From NCBI RefSeq assembly GCF_003386095.1, contig NZ_QREG01000001.1:124001-188000 (forward strand): DNA of 64,000 nt, read 5' to 3'. The first letter of the stretch is position 1. Each line of letters opens with the position of its first letter. The notes under the pieces were generated by a model. It was not told the origin of the DNA. It ran no database searches and was given only the letters and a program-made list of their open reading frames with translations. Positions 9,007-17,921 of this stretch are shown piece after piece. Made by a program: the position numbers and the translations under genes. Origin of the DNA: Marinoscillum furvescens DSM 4134. Lineage in GTDB: Bacteria; Bacteroidota; Bacteroidia; Cytophagales; Cyclobacteriaceae.

Positions 9007-9699
9007 ATGTTAGAGATCGTACATCAAGACGATGATTTGGTAGTAATAAACAAGCCTCCTGGCTTATTGGTTCATCGTTCGCCCATTGCCAGAGATGTGA
9101 GCGAATTTGCGGTGCAGCAGCTGCGAAATCAGCTGGACATTCACGTATACCCAGCCCATCGGCTCGACCGCAAGACCTCTGGCTGCCTGCTATTCGCTCT
9201 CAACGAACCAACACACAAACTGCTTCAACAGCAGTTTGCAGAGAAGACCACCGAAAAAATATACTACGCCATAGTACGTGGCTACACGCAAGCAAATGCT
9301 ACCATAGACTATGCGCTAAAACGCGAAGACGGAAAGCTACAGGATGCCATCACTCATTATGAGACGATAGCGCAAACTGAAGTAGATGTTCCTTTTGGCA
9401 AACATGCTACCTCTCGTTATTCACTGGTACGTGTGCGCCCCGAAACTGGTCGTATGCACCAGATCCGTAAGCATTTCGCGCACATATTGCACCCCATCAT
9501 TGGTGACCGCCCGCATGGCTGCAACAAGCAAAACAGACTGTTCAAAGAACGCTGGCAACTGGAGCAAATGATGCTCCACGCAGCAGCGCTTACCATCACT
9601 CACCCTACTACAAACGAAAAGCTGACCTTCCGATCAGCTTTTCATACAGAGTTTAAAAGAATTGCTCAAACATTAAATCTGGATCTACCAAATTTTTAA
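9007..9699 (+). CDS. truC: tRNA pseudouridine(65) synthase TruC-like
   Basis: This 230-residue RluA-family enzyme isomerises uridine to pseudouridine, by homology in tRNA. The opening MLEIVHQDDDLVVINKPPG and LLVHRS match TruC closely. The catalytic motif AHRLDRKTSG contains the nucleophile D54. The ATG at 9007 is preferred over an upstream TTG at 8941 because family members begin at MLEI. The gene is convergent with the aldo/keto reductase and shares a 4-bp stop overlap. Confidence 0.9.
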   Translation: MLEIVHQDDDLVVINKPPGLLVHRSPIARDVSEFAVQQLRNQLDIHVYPAHRLDRKTSGCLLFALNEPTHKLLQQQFAEKTTEKIYYAIVRGYTQANATIDYALKREDGKLQDAITHYETIAQTEVDVPFGKHATSRYSLVRVRPETGRMHQIRKHFAHILHPIIGDRPHGCNKQNRLFKERWQLEQMMLHAAALTITHPTTNEKLTFRSAFHTEFKRIAQTLNLDLPNF

Positions 9700-10643
9700 A
9701 ACTCCCACAGGTCTTCCAGTGCATATGGAGAGCCTTCTATCGTCCAAATGGTCCCATCTATGTACCTAAAGCTTTCATTCAGATCATTGAGATGTTTCAT
9801 TTGGTCTTCCGAAAGCTCAATACTGGCTGCTTCGAGGTTTTGCTTCAATCGGCCCTCATTGGTCGACTTGGGAATAACCGCTACCCCACGATTTACCTGC
9901 CAGGCAAGTAGCACCTGAGCGGCCGTCACCCCCTGAGCATCGGCAATGGTTTTCACCACCTCATGGCCCATCAGTGAAGGTTCATTCTCCTGCTTGCGTG
10001 GCCTATCCGATGACCCCAACGGTGAATAAGCAGTGAGGTGTATGCCCTTAGACTGACAGTAATTAACAAGCTTGTGCTGTGGTAAGAAAGGATGCATTTC
10101 CACCTGATTCATCTCAGGCATCACTTTAGCTGACTGAGCAATGAGCTCTATGGTTGCTATATTGAAGTTACTCACCCCAATGTGTCTTACAAGTCCATCA
10201 GCCTGAGCCGCCTCCATCTCCTGCCACGTATCTTCTAGCGGAGCTTCAGCCAATGTAAGGAAATCATCCGCGCTTTGGGGAAAACCCGCCCCGGGCTTCA
10301 TGGCTATGGGCCAATGAATAAGGTACAGGTCCAAATAATCCAGCTGCAAATCTTTAAGTGTTTGCTCCAGCGCCGGTCTCACATCGTCTTTTTTGTGCGC
10401 TGTATTCCACAGCTTGGAAGTCACCCACAGCTCTTCACGCTTCACATCGCCATCCTTAAAGGCATCCGCAAAAGCTTTTCCTATCTCGGCTTCATTGCCA
10501 TATACCGCCGCACAATCGATGTGACGATAGCCAATCTTAATAGCCGTTCTCACTGCATCATACACTTCTCCTGGGGCAGATTTCCAGGTACCCAACCCCA
10601 ATGAAGCCACTCGGTCTCCATTTTTAAATTCTAAATATCTCAT
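9696..10643 (-). CDS. NAD(P)H-dependent aldo/keto reductase
   Basis: This 315-residue TIM-barrel oxidoreductase has the complete AKR catalytic tetrad: D43, Y48, K77 and H110 (contexts HIDCAAVYG, VTSKLW and LYLIHWP). The late motif AVIPKSTNEGRLKQN binds the 2'-phosphate of NADPH in relatives. It probably reduces aldehydes or ketones; the substrate is not deducible. It is unrelated in close sequence to the second aldo/keto reductase at 15186-16169. Confidence 0.92.
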   Translation of the reverse strand: MRYLEFKNGDRVASLGLGTWKSAPGEVYDAVRTAIKIGYRHIDCAAVYGNEAEIGKAFADAFKDGDVKREELWVTSKLWNTAHKKDDVRPALEQTLKDLQLDYLDLYLIHWPIAMKPGAGFPQSADDFLTLAEAPLEDTWQEMEAAQADGLVRHIGVSNFNIATIELIAQSAKVMPEMNQVEMHPFLPQHKLVNYCQSKGIHLTAYSPLGSSDRPRKQENEPSLMGHEVVKTIADAQGVTAAQVLLAWQVNRGVAVIPKSTNEGRLKQNLEAASIELSEDQMKHLNDLNESFRYIDGTIWTIEGSPYALEDLWEF

Positions 10644-10831
10644 CTACGATAATTTCAATAAGTCATGTAACTCAAAAAGGAACGACATTCAAGCGCGATC
10701 GTTACCCAATTCATAAAAAAACCTGTAAAAATCTCGCAGAATAAAAGATTTACGACAGTATTCGGAGTAGACGACTGGTTCAGAATAAAAATGGATATAT
10801 TCGAAGGGTAAAACCAAATGTAACCAGATCA

Positions 10832-11185
10832 ATGACCAGATGTCTAGCAATCGACGATGATTCGCTGTTCTTGAAGATGCTTGCTGTATTTTGCAATGAC
10901 ATGGACGATGTAGAACTAGTAGGTACCTATGAAAATCCTGTAGAGGGTGTAATGGCTTGTGTAAAAGCAAAGCCGGATGTATTACTCCTGGATCTAGAGA
11001 TGCCGTACCTTTCTGGATTCGAAGCGCTCGAAACGCTCGACAAATTCCCAAAGATTATCGTAATATCTGGACACCTCAGCGCGAATACTGACGCACAAAT
11101 CCCTATTGATAAATTTTTGAGTAAAGCAGACCTCATGTCTTCTGATACGCTGCACAACGCTATCAAAGAAGTGACGGCAAAGTAG
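10832..11185 (+). CDS. Single-domain response regulator
   Basis: This 117-residue protein is a stand-alone CheY-like receiver. It has acidic residues D8/D9/D10, phospho-acceptor D54 in VLLLDLEMP, the conserved serine in IVISGHLS, and a lysine near FLSKAD. There is no output domain, so it must act by protein contact or as a phosphate shuttle. No kinase is adjacent. A bidirectional terminator follows. Confidence 0.9.
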   Translation: MTRCLAIDDDSLFLKMLAVFCNDMDDVELVGTYENPVEGVMACVKAKPDVLLLDLEMPYLSGFEALETLDKFPKIIVISGHLSANTDAQIPIDKFLSKADLMSSDTLHNAIKEVTAK

Positions 11186-11202
11186 CTAATTCACCAAACA
11201 TG

Positions 11203-11236
11203 AAAAAACCCCTTTTCGCGTATGGAAAAGGGGTTT
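11203..11236. terminator. Bidirectional terminator between convergent genes
   Basis: A 12-bp perfect stem, AAACCCCTTTTC (11206-11217) with GAAAAGGGGTTT (11225-11236), has a 7-base loop. Six A at 11203-11208 give a U tract for reverse-strand transcripts coming from the cysteine-synthase gene. The forward side has only three T. Confidence 0.75.
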
Positions 11237-11312
11237 GCAAGCAAAGAGTTAAAGAATTGTTTTAGTTGATTCAAATGTAAGGAATCAACCATGAAACACA
11301 AAATGATTTGAC

Positions 11313-12689
11313 TTAGCTACTAATAGCCATTAATAAATCACTTTTAGTGATGATGTGCACCTCGTCCTGCTCGTCACGCACCAGCAGGGCATGAGCATCT
11401 TTGTTGATGAGCGAAGAAAGCACATCCACGGTGTTGTCCATACCCACAAACTGAAATGGAGCGTCCATCACCTCTCCTACAGGCTGTTTTTTGATCTCCG
11501 GATTTTCCAGCAAACTTTTCAGCACTTTTGTATCATTTAGGCTGCCCACAAACTCACCATTGCCGTCTACCACAGGCACCTGATCTATTCCGTTTTTATT
11601 CATCGTAAGTATAGCTTCACCTACAGTCACCGATTTGGCTATCGTAGTTAGTCCGGCACTTCCGTTGCGGCTGGTAATGATATCACGTGCTGTAGCAAAC
11701 TGTCTGGACTCGAGGAAGCCATGATCCTTCATCCAGTTGTCGTTGTAAACCTTTCCCAGGTATCGAGTTCCGTGATCCGGCAGCAAGATTACCATCACAT
11801 CATCTTCTTTGAGGTTTTCACGAGCATACTCCAACGCTCCATGCACAGCAGATCCGCACGACCAGCCTGTAAAAAGACCTTCTTCTCTCGCCAGTCTACG
11901 TGCCATCACAGCACCGTCCTTATCGGTCACCTTTACAAAATGGTCTACCATATCGAAATCTACGTTCTTAGGAAGTATATCCTCACCAATTCCCTCTGTG
12001 AGGTATGGATAGATTTCGTTTTCATCAAACACTCCGGTCTCCTTGTATTTTTTGAAAACCGAGCCGTAGGAATCTATGGCAATGGATGTCACCTGACTAT
12101 TCTGTTCCTTTAGATATTTGGAAGTACCACAAATAGTACCCCCGGTACCTATTCCAGCCGCATAGTGTGTGATTTTACCATCGGTATCTCGCCAAATTTC
12201 TGGCCCTGTTGTTTCATAATGCGCCCTGGCATTGGACGGATTGTCGTATTGATTTGGGTAGATCGAATTTGGAATGTCTTCATTGAGCTTACGCGCTACA
12301 GAATAATAAGACCGTGGATCCTCTGGAGGCACGTTGGTAGGGCATACAATAACTTCAGCTCCCACAGCTCGTAAGATGTCTATCTTTTCCTGAGACTGCT
12401 TATCAGCCAGGGTAAAAATACATTTGTAACCTTTCGCCTGAGCCACTAGCGCCAGGCCCATTCCGGTATTGCCAGATGTACCTTCTATGATGGTTCCTCC
12501 AGGCTTTAGTGTACCGTCCTTTTCCGCATCTTCTATCATTTTCAGGGCGATACGATCTTTCACAGAGTTGCCAGGGTTAAAATACTCCACTTTGGCCAGC
12601 ACTGTGCCCTTGATTCCTTTGGTTACGCTATTGAGCTTTACCAGCGGGGTGTTACCGATCGCTTCGATCAGCGTATTGTAGTATTGCAT
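11313..12689 (-). CDS. PLP-dependent cystathionine beta-synthase / cysteine synthase with CBS pair
   Basis: This 458-residue protein combines a fold-type II PLP domain (about 1-320) with two C-terminal CBS domains (about 335-458). K44 in NPGNSVKDR is the PLP lysine, EGTSGNTG binds the substrate carboxylate, and GTGGTICG holds the PLP phosphate. The enzyme condenses homocysteine or sulfide with serine-type substrates; the CBS tail suggests adenosyl-ligand or ATP regulation. The ATG at 12689 is chosen because the family begins at YYNTLIEAIGNTPLV; an in-frame start at 12716 would add nine atypical residues. It is divergent from the GNAT-nitrilase gene. Confidence 0.92.
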   Translation of the reverse strand: MQYYNTLIEAIGNTPLVKLNSVTKGIKGTVLAKVEYFNPGNSVKDRIALKMIEDAEKDGTLKPGGTIIEGTSGNTGMGLALVAQAKGYKCIFTLADKQSQEKIDILRAVGAEVIVCPTNVPPEDPRSYYSVARKLNEDIPNSIYPNQYDNPSNARAHYETTGPEIWRDTDGKITHYAAGIGTGGTICGTSKYLKEQNSQVTSIAIDSYGSVFKKYKETGVFDENEIYPYLTEGIGEDILPKNVDFDMVDHFVKVTDKDGAVMARRLAREEGLFTGWSCGSAVHGALEYARENLKEDDVMVILLPDHGTRYLGKVYNDNWMKDHGFLESRQFATARDIITSRNGSAGLTTIAKSVTVGEAILTMNKNGIDQVPVVDGNGEFVGSLNDTKVLKSLLENPEIKKQPVGEVMDAPFQFVGMDNTVDVLSSLINKDAHALLVRDEQDEVHIITKSDLLMAISS

Positions 12690-12809
12690 GCTACTTGTTC
12701 TCTTGATTTTTGACAAATTTATGGAAATAGCTAACGTAAGGCTACCGTGTAAAGATTCTTTTTAACAGCGATTAACCAAATCAGAATTTCTCAGGTTATC
12801 ATTACCACT

Positions 12810-14351
12810 ATGAGTACAAACGACGATCAGGCAGTAAACCTCAATGTACATTTGAGAAACCTGCAAATTTCGGATTATCCCGAACTAAGGGAGATCATGA
12901 CCCAGGCATATGTGGGTGTGGAAGATCCCTACTGGGAAAAAAAGGACATCAAGAAACTTCTCCAGATCTTTCCTGAAGGCCAGCTCTGTATAGAGGTAGA
13001 AGGCAAAATGGTGGCTGCTGCCCTGGCAATCATCGTAGATTATCAGAAGTTTGGTGACAACCACAGCTACAACCAGATCACCGGAAATGAGAGCTTCGAC
13101 ACGCACGATGCCCATGGCAACGTCCTGTATGGCATAGATGTATTTGTGCATCCCGAATATCGAGGCATGAGACTGGGACGCAGGCTTTATGACGGCCGCA
13201 AGGAGCTCTGCGAAAACCTGAACCTCAAGTCTATCATAGCTGGTGGACGAATTCCGAACTACGAAAAACATGCCGATGAAATGACTCCACGGCAATACAT
13301 AGACGCAGTAAAAAACCGGCAAATCCATGACCCTATTTTGAACTTTCAGATGGGGAATGATTTCCATGTGAAAAAGATCCTGAAAAACTACCTCCCCGGC
13401 GATAATCAGTCGAAAGACTATGCCACACTACTGGAATGGAACAACATCTACTACCAGGAGGAAGAAACACTGATCAATAAGCCTCGGACGTACATCCGCG
13501 TAGGTCTTGTGCAGTGGCAGATGCGACCGCTAAAAGATTTCGATGCTCTGGTAGAGCAGATGGAGTACTTTATTGATGCTTTTGGAGATTATCAGTCCGA
13601 TTTCATCTTATTCCCCGAGCTGTTCAATGCTCCGCTGATGGCCGAGTTTAACCACCTTGGAGAGCCAGAGGCCATCCGCGGCTTAGCCAAATACACCGAC
13701 CAGCTCAGAGAAAAGTTTGTGGAGTTTGCGATCGCTTACAATGTAAACATCATCGCCGGATCCATGCCAGAGATCAAAGACGAAAAGCTCTATAACGTCT
13801 CCTATCTGTGCAGACGAGACGGCTCGTGGGATAGCTATGAAAAGATTCACATCACACCTTCTGAGCAGACCTCCTGGGGCATGGAAGGCGGTGACAAAGT
13901 GAAGGTTTTTGATACGGATGCAGGTAAAATTGGCATTACTATTTGCTATGATGTAGAGTTTCCGGAGATCGCACGATTGTATGCTGAGCAGGGTGTTCAG
14001 ATTTTGTTCGTCCCATTCCTCACCGACACCCAGAATGGCTTCAACCGGGTGCGCTACTGTGCGCAGGCTCGTGCAATTGAAAACGAATGCTACGTGGCTA
14101 TTGCGGGATGTGTAGGAAACCTCCCGAAGGTTAACAATATGGACATCCAGTATGCGCAGAGCGCGATATTCACACCTTCAGATTTTGCATTTCCTACGAA
14201 TGCCATCAAGGCAGAAGCTACTCCGAATACGGAAATGACCGTCATTGGCGACCTGGACCTGGAGCTACTCAAAGAGTTGCATGAATTTGGTAGTGTGAGA
14301 AACTTAAAAGATCGACGGCTGGACCTTTACAACATCAAACTGAAAAAATAG
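12810..14351 (+). CDS. GNAT acetyltransferase fused to carbon-nitrogen hydrolase
   Basis: This 513-residue two-domain protein is of a type known in Bacteroidota. Residues about 12-200 form a GNAT N-acetyltransferase with the acetyl-CoA pyrophosphate motif GMRLGRRLYDGRKEL. Residues about 225-505 form a nitrilase-superfamily amidohydrolase with the Glu-Lys-Cys triad E270 (FPELFN), K345 (YEKIH) and C379 (TICYDVEFPE). The combination suggests acetyl transfer coupled to amide hydrolysis of a small metabolite; the substrate is not known. It is monocistronic and closed by a strong terminator. Confidence 0.92.
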   Translation: MSTNDDQAVNLNVHLRNLQISDYPELREIMTQAYVGVEDPYWEKKDIKKLLQIFPEGQLCIEVEGKMVAAALAIIVDYQKFGDNHSYNQITGNESFDTHDAHGNVLYGIDVFVHPEYRGMRLGRRLYDGRKELCENLNLKSIIAGGRIPNYEKHADEMTPRQYIDAVKNRQIHDPILNFQMGNDFHVKKILKNYLPGDNQSKDYATLLEWNNIYYQEEETLINKPRTYIRVGLVQWQMRPLKDFDALVEQMEYFIDAFGDYQSDFILFPELFNAPLMAEFNHLGEPEAIRGLAKYTDQLREKFVEFAIAYNVNIIAGSMPEIKDEKLYNVSYLCRRDGSWDSYEKIHITPSEQTSWGMEGGDKVKVFDTDAGKIGITICYDVEFPEIARLYAEQGVQILFVPFLTDTQNGFNRVRYCAQARAIENECYVAIAGCVGNLPKVNNMDIQYAQSAIFTPSDFAFPTNAIKAEATPNTEMTVIGDLDLELLKELHEFGSVRNLKDRRLDLYNIKLKK

Positions 14352-14359
14352 TCTACAGA

Positions 14360-14379
14360 AATACCCCCTTCTGGGTATT
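14360..14379 (+). other. Small hairpin after the GNAT-nitrilase stop
   Basis: AATACCC (14360-14366) pairs with GGGTATT (14373-14379) nine bases after the stop codon. No T run follows, so by itself it is a weak terminator or an mRNA-end stabiliser. The real terminator is 70 bases further on. Confidence 0.4.
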
Positions 14380-14450
14380 GCTATTGGCTGGCATTTTCCC
14401 GAACTTAGAGGTGATTGAGTATCTATTTACTTCTTCAAAATCCTCTTCAG

Positions 14451-14480
14451 ATTACGCGCCACTTGGCGCGTAATTTTTTT
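14451..14480 (+). terminator. Rho-independent terminator
   Basis: ATTACGCGCC (14451-14460) pairs perfectly with GGCGCGTAAT (14465-14474) around loop ACTT, followed by six T. The T run overlaps the stop codon of the convergent PIN gene, so the terminator for the acetyltransferase-nitrilase transcript reaches into the toxin gene end. Confidence 0.9.
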
Positions 14481-14901
14481 AACCCAAGTTGTTTCCAAAC
14501 ACATTCTCCAGATACTTATTGCGGATATCTCTATAGATGTAAAAATCAGAATCAATGGAGGCTATCTTGTGACATACAGTCTCTTCAGAAGCAATAATGA
14601 GACTGGCATCCGCGAGATCCATAGGCACGTCATCGTACTTTTCAGTGAGGTGAATGAGACGTGAGAGATGTGATTCGTTCAAGTCAAAAATACGCACACC
14701 TCCTCTGCGCACCCACTCCAGCAGTGCAAGCTGACACTTTACATTGAAGCCCAAAATGTGGCAAGCCTCTGTGATCACCGGCCAGGTGGTAATCAAATAG
14801 CCGTTATAATCCTCCAAAAACCGTACTGCCGCCAGATGATACTGATCGGACTTATTGAAAAGTGCGATCAGTGGCCCTGCATCAATGAGCGTGTTTCTCA
14901 T
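14479..14901 (-). CDS. PIN-domain toxin (VapC-like RNase)
   Basis: This 140-residue protein is a single PIN domain, a Mg-dependent RNase fold used by VapC toxins. Acidic metal ligands are visible at D7 (NTLIDAGPL), E45 (VITEACHIL), D95 and D98 (PMDLADASLI). Length and motif order fit the family. It overlaps the upstream antitoxin gene by 20 bp, the usual order for these modules, so expression is coupled. Targets are probably tRNA or rRNA by family knowledge. Confidence 0.88.
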   Translation of the reverse strand: MRNTLIDAGPLIALFNKSDQYHLAAVRFLEDYNGYLITTWPVITEACHILGFNVKCQLALLEWVRRGGVRIFDLNESHLSRLIHLTEKYDDVPMDLADASLIIASEETVCHKIASIDSDFYIYRDIRNKYLENVFGNNLG

Positions 14902-15142
14902 TCAAAAGCTTTTTAAGGCGTGACTTGTAGGTCTTAGAAAGGTCTGTAGCCTCCGAACCCGCCACACCAAATAAATCCTGCCCCAAAGCAAAAGGACGCT
15001 GTTCGGTTTCTTTTTTGGTGAGGTACTGCTCCAAGGCATCGTGCACCACATCCGACTTGGACATGTCATGATCCTGAGCATACTGCTTTAGTTTTTGCTC
15101 GGTGGTATCATCCAGGCGCACATTTAACATTTTCTTTTTCAT
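14882..15142 (-). CDS. Ribbon-helix-helix antitoxin of the PIN pair
   Basis: This 86-residue protein starts MKKKMLNVRLDDTTEQKLKQ, the pattern of a ribbon-helix-helix (CopG/Arc) DNA-binding domain, followed by a helix (SKSDVVHDALEQYL). The C-terminal part, rich in charged residues, is expected to wrap the toxin. It is the first gene of the toxin-antitoxin operon and probably represses its own promoter between 15143 and 15185, where only about 40 bases separate it from the aldo/keto reductase stop. Confidence 0.85.
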   Translation of the reverse strand: MKKKMLNVRLDDTTEQKLKQYAQDHDMSKSDVVHDALEQYLTKKETEQRPFALGQDLFGVAGSEATDLSKTYKSRLKKLLNEKHAH

Positions 15143-15185
15143 GACTCACAAACTTGTATTACAAATGTAATACATAAGCAGCAAA

Positions 15186-16169
15186 TTACCAATTCTCGTG
15201 CACAGCGCTCCGAATGTACTCATCATAAATCTTTTTCACAGATTTGAGCTGATCTTCATTAAATGCTGGCAAAGACGCTGCCTTGACATTGCTGATCACC
15301 TGCTCAGGCCTACTCGCTCCTGGGATCACCGTACTCACCTCCGCAAAATTCAAAATCCAACGTAACGCATATTTGTACAATTCCTCATCTCCAAAGAGCG
15401 TTTTTAGCTCGCTTACAGCCTTTAATCCCATATCCAATGGCACCCCTGAAAAAGTCTCCCCTTTATCAAATGCTTCACCATTTCGATTGAAGTTTCGGTG
15501 GTCATTGGTATCAAACTCTCGGTCGGCAGTCATCTTTCCGCTCAGCAGTCCACTAGCCAATGGCACTCGGGCAATTATCCCAATATTACGTTCTCTAAGC
15601 ACCGAAAAACAGTCATCCAGAGGTTTTTGTCTAAACATATTAAAAATGATCTGAACGGTTTCCACCACTTCATAATCTGCAGCAGCCATCGCCTCTTCTA
15701 CTTTTTCCACACTTACTCCAAAGTGACGAACCTTACCAGAGCTACGGATTTTTTCCAGTCGGGCAAAAAGTTCATCATCTTTATATACCGGCGAAGGTGG
15801 ACAGTGCAACTGCACCAAATCAAGGTAATCGAGGCCTGTATTTTTCAGAGCATCATCTACAAACTCCTCCATCGCATCGGGAGTGTAAGCGTCTGCAGTA
15901 TGTGGGTCCAGCCTCCGCCCTATTTTGGTAGCAATTAGCAGCTTATCCCTGTCTTTTTTCACAAAATCAGCCACTGCACGCTCGCTTTGCTGATCGTCAT
16001 ATACGTCCGCAGTATCCAGAAAATTCACACCATGTTCTATGGCTGTCTGGATGATGGCATCTGCAGCCTTGCGATCAAATGCACCACCCCAGCCTCCACC
16101 TACCTGCCAGGTTCCTAATGAAATTTCTGATACTTTGAGTCCTGTGCGGCCAAGCATTCTATATTGCAT
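15186..16169 (-). CDS. Aldo/keto reductase
   Basis: This 327-residue TIM-barrel reductase is of the AKR11/YhdN-like type, starting MQYRMLGRTGLKVSEISLGTW. The tetrad residues are D52, Y57, K82 and H122 (LDTADVYDD, IATKIG, VQLHCP). The late motif STVIPGASRPEQVISNV contacts the cofactor phosphate. The substrate is unknown. It is co-directional with the downstream toxin-antitoxin module but the 43-bp gap suggests an independent promoter for the latter. Confidence 0.9.
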   Translation of the reverse strand: MQYRMLGRTGLKVSEISLGTWQVGGGWGGAFDRKAADAIIQTAIEHGVNFLDTADVYDDQQSERAVADFVKKDRDKLLIATKIGRRLDPHTADAYTPDAMEEFVDDALKNTGLDYLDLVQLHCPPSPVYKDDELFARLEKIRSSGKVRHFGVSVEKVEEAMAAADYEVVETVQIIFNMFRQKPLDDCFSVLRERNIGIIARVPLASGLLSGKMTADREFDTNDHRNFNRNGEAFDKGETFSGVPLDMGLKAVSELKTLFGDEELYKYALRWILNFAEVSTVIPGASRPEQVISNVKAASLPAFNEDQLKSVKKIYDEYIRSAVHENW

Positions 16170-16274
16170 AGTCTTCTTTTTTTTAAGGTGAGAATGAATG
16201 AAGTCATAAATTGTTTGGGTCCCAAAAAGGTTCGAACAAAAATAGAATGCCTATTTTTAATCTAAAGCCTTAAA

Positions 16275-16826
16275 ATGAACATCAATCGCCTGGCCATATT
16301 TTGTGGTTCCAAAACCGGAAACAACTCCTCCTACATGCACGCTACTGAGGCACTAGCAGACGCACTTACAGAACGCTCCATTGGAGCCGTCTTTGGTGGT
16401 GGCAGAGTGGGCCTGATGGGCATTCTGGCAGATCGGGTCCTGGCAAATGGCGGAGAGGTGATCGGGGTTATCCCCAAAAAACTTAAAACAGCGGAAGTAG
16501 CACACACCGAGGTTTCTGAACTCCATGTGGTAGACACCATGCACCAGCGCAAAGCGCTGATGGCAGAGCTTTCCGATGGCTTCATTGCCTTACCCGGAGG
16601 CATAGGCACATTGGAGGAAATTGTAGAGGTCTTCACCTGGCATCAAATCGGCTACCACCAAAAACCTTGTGCATTTTTAAATACTGACGGGTATTACGAC
16701 AAGCTTTTTGCTTTTATCGACCAGATGGTAACAGAAGGTTTCTTGGACCAGAACACCAGAAATTCACTAATAATAGAAAACTCCCCCGAAAGCCTTTTCA
16801 AGCGTTTGTCAGCTATCATCAGCTAG
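16275..16826 (+). CDS. LOG-family Rossmann protein (TIGR00730 type)
   Basis: This 183-residue protein has the LYSINE-DECARBOXYLASE-LIKE/LOG fold. The diagnostic PGGIGTLEE motif lies at 107-115, with the catalytic pair R92 (MHQRKA) and E115. The nucleotide-binding GGGRVGLMG loop is at 41-49. Family members hydrolyse purine nucleoside 5'-monophosphates (cytokinin-type) to base plus ribose 5-phosphate. The older name lysine decarboxylase is misleading. It meets the sulfotransferase-like gene tail to tail with a 4-bp overlap. Confidence 0.9.
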   Translation: MNINRLAIFCGSKTGNNSSYMHATEALADALTERSIGAVFGGGRVGLMGILADRVLANGGEVIGVIPKKLKTAEVAHTEVSELHVVDTMHQRKALMAELSDGFIALPGGIGTLEEIVEVFTWHQIGYHQKPCAFLNTDGYYDKLFAFIDQMVTEGFLDQNTRNSLIIENSPESLFKRLSAIIS

Positions 16827-17638
16827 TCGATGGGCTGGCTAATTGTCTGGATGTATTTCCAATCTTCCGCAAAATGTGTGCGAACGGCCTCCAACTGGCC
16901 CTCTGGAATCAATGGATCAGAGCTCATCCAGCTAACCGGCCAAAAACTTGCCCCGTACAGCACGAGATGATTCACAGCCCAATACGGCTTATAAGTCAAC
17001 CAGTGCAAGAGTTTGTTGGATTTCCCTTGCGGCACCCTTCCTATGAATCGGCGGCAAAAAGCCTGCAAAACTTTTAGCTGTTTCTCACTGTAGGAGGCAT
17101 GAACCTTCCCCGTAAAAAGCCGTGCTGGAGGCTTGACACCCAAACTATCAGCTAGTGCTGCGACAAATGCACGAGGATCATTCTTTAAATCATCATAAAT
17201 CAAAACGACGGGCTTTTGACCTGATATACGCTCTATGGTTTCAATCTTCATCCGGTAATCAAGCTCTTTTCGCTTCCAAAACCCCTGATCGCTTTCCAGG
17301 TCATAAAAATCACTAAACGTACCCAACCAGCCATTTTTTACATAGCGCCGATACTGGGAGGCTATCCATTCATCATGCCTACGAAAAATCACCACGACTC
17401 GAAAACGTGGATAATGCTGTCCGAAATCTCGCAACTCCTCCTCTAACTGTCGATCAAACTCACGCGACACCAGCACTTTACCAGACCCTGCTTTTGGTAA
17501 CAAGCTTTTAACCTTACGGTAGCGATGTGGACCAAAATATTGGAGTCCTTTTAGTTTTGGGAAAACTTTTTTTTGAAGCCAAGTAGACGCAACTTTGCCC
17601 AACCCCACGTGAAAGTAGATTTCCGGTTCTGGGTTCAT
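16823..17638 (-). CDS. Sulfotransferase-like protein
   Basis: This 271-residue cytosolic protein opens with YFHVGLGKVASTWLQKKVFP, which resembles the PAPS 5'-phosphosulfate-binding loop of sulfotransferases (GxxKxxSTxLQ). A later strand-helix, VVIFRRHDEWIASQYRRYV, matches the 3'-phosphate-binding region. Such proteins transfer sulfate to carbohydrates or lipids. The acceptor cannot be predicted and no PAPS synthesis gene is nearby. It is rich in basic residues. Confidence 0.75.
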   Translation of the reverse strand: MNPEPEIYFHVGLGKVASTWLQKKVFPKLKGLQYFGPHRYRKVKSLLPKAGSGKVLVSREFDRQLEEELRDFGQHYPRFRVVVIFRRHDEWIASQYRRYVKNGWLGTFSDFYDLESDQGFWKRKELDYRMKIETIERISGQKPVVLIYDDLKNDPRAFVAALADSLGVKPPARLFTGKVHASYSEKQLKVLQAFCRRFIGRVPQGKSNKLLHWLTYKPYWAVNHLVLYGASFWPVSWMSSDPLIPEGQLEAVRTHFAEDWKYIQTISQPID

Positions 17639-17756
17639 AAGGCGAATCTACCAGATTTCTTACGAAACGATTTCCTAATCAACATTCCCAATAGATAGTT
17701 TTTTAACACGGAAGTAATCGTTAATTAATGATTGAGTAACTTCGCATTCATCCTTT

Positions 17757-17921
17757 ATGTACGGTGAACATCAAATTTTCAAATTGCAAGAACCCATACA
17801 TAGCCTTGTGAAAAAAGGTAGAACAAACTGGAAAACGATATGGCTGATCGTAGAGATTGGCCTTGCGGTTAGTTTTTTGATCATGGTTGTTCTCAACCAT
17901 TTTTATCGGTTTCTACTCTAA
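17757..17921 (+). CDS. Small single-pass membrane protein (candidate)
   Basis: A 54-codon frame starts at ATG 17757 and ends TAA at 17921. It has a polar basic N-terminus (about 28 residues) followed by one hydrophobic helix (WLIVEIGLAVSFLIMVVLNH). A TAACTTCG element, close to the TAnnTTTG -7 box, lies at 17737-17744, 12 bases upstream. The frame overlaps the end of the convergent lectin gene by 29 bp. I do not recognise a family. Support is the intact frame, coherent topology and promoter-like box, so confidence is modest. Confidence 0.4.
   Translation: MYGEHQIFKLQEPIHSLVKKGRTNWKTIWLIVEIGLAVSFLIMVVLNHFYRFLL

Noticed and set aside
9696-16169. Two aldo/keto reductases as a recent duplication
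   Set aside because: The two proteins share only family motifs and belong to different subgroups.
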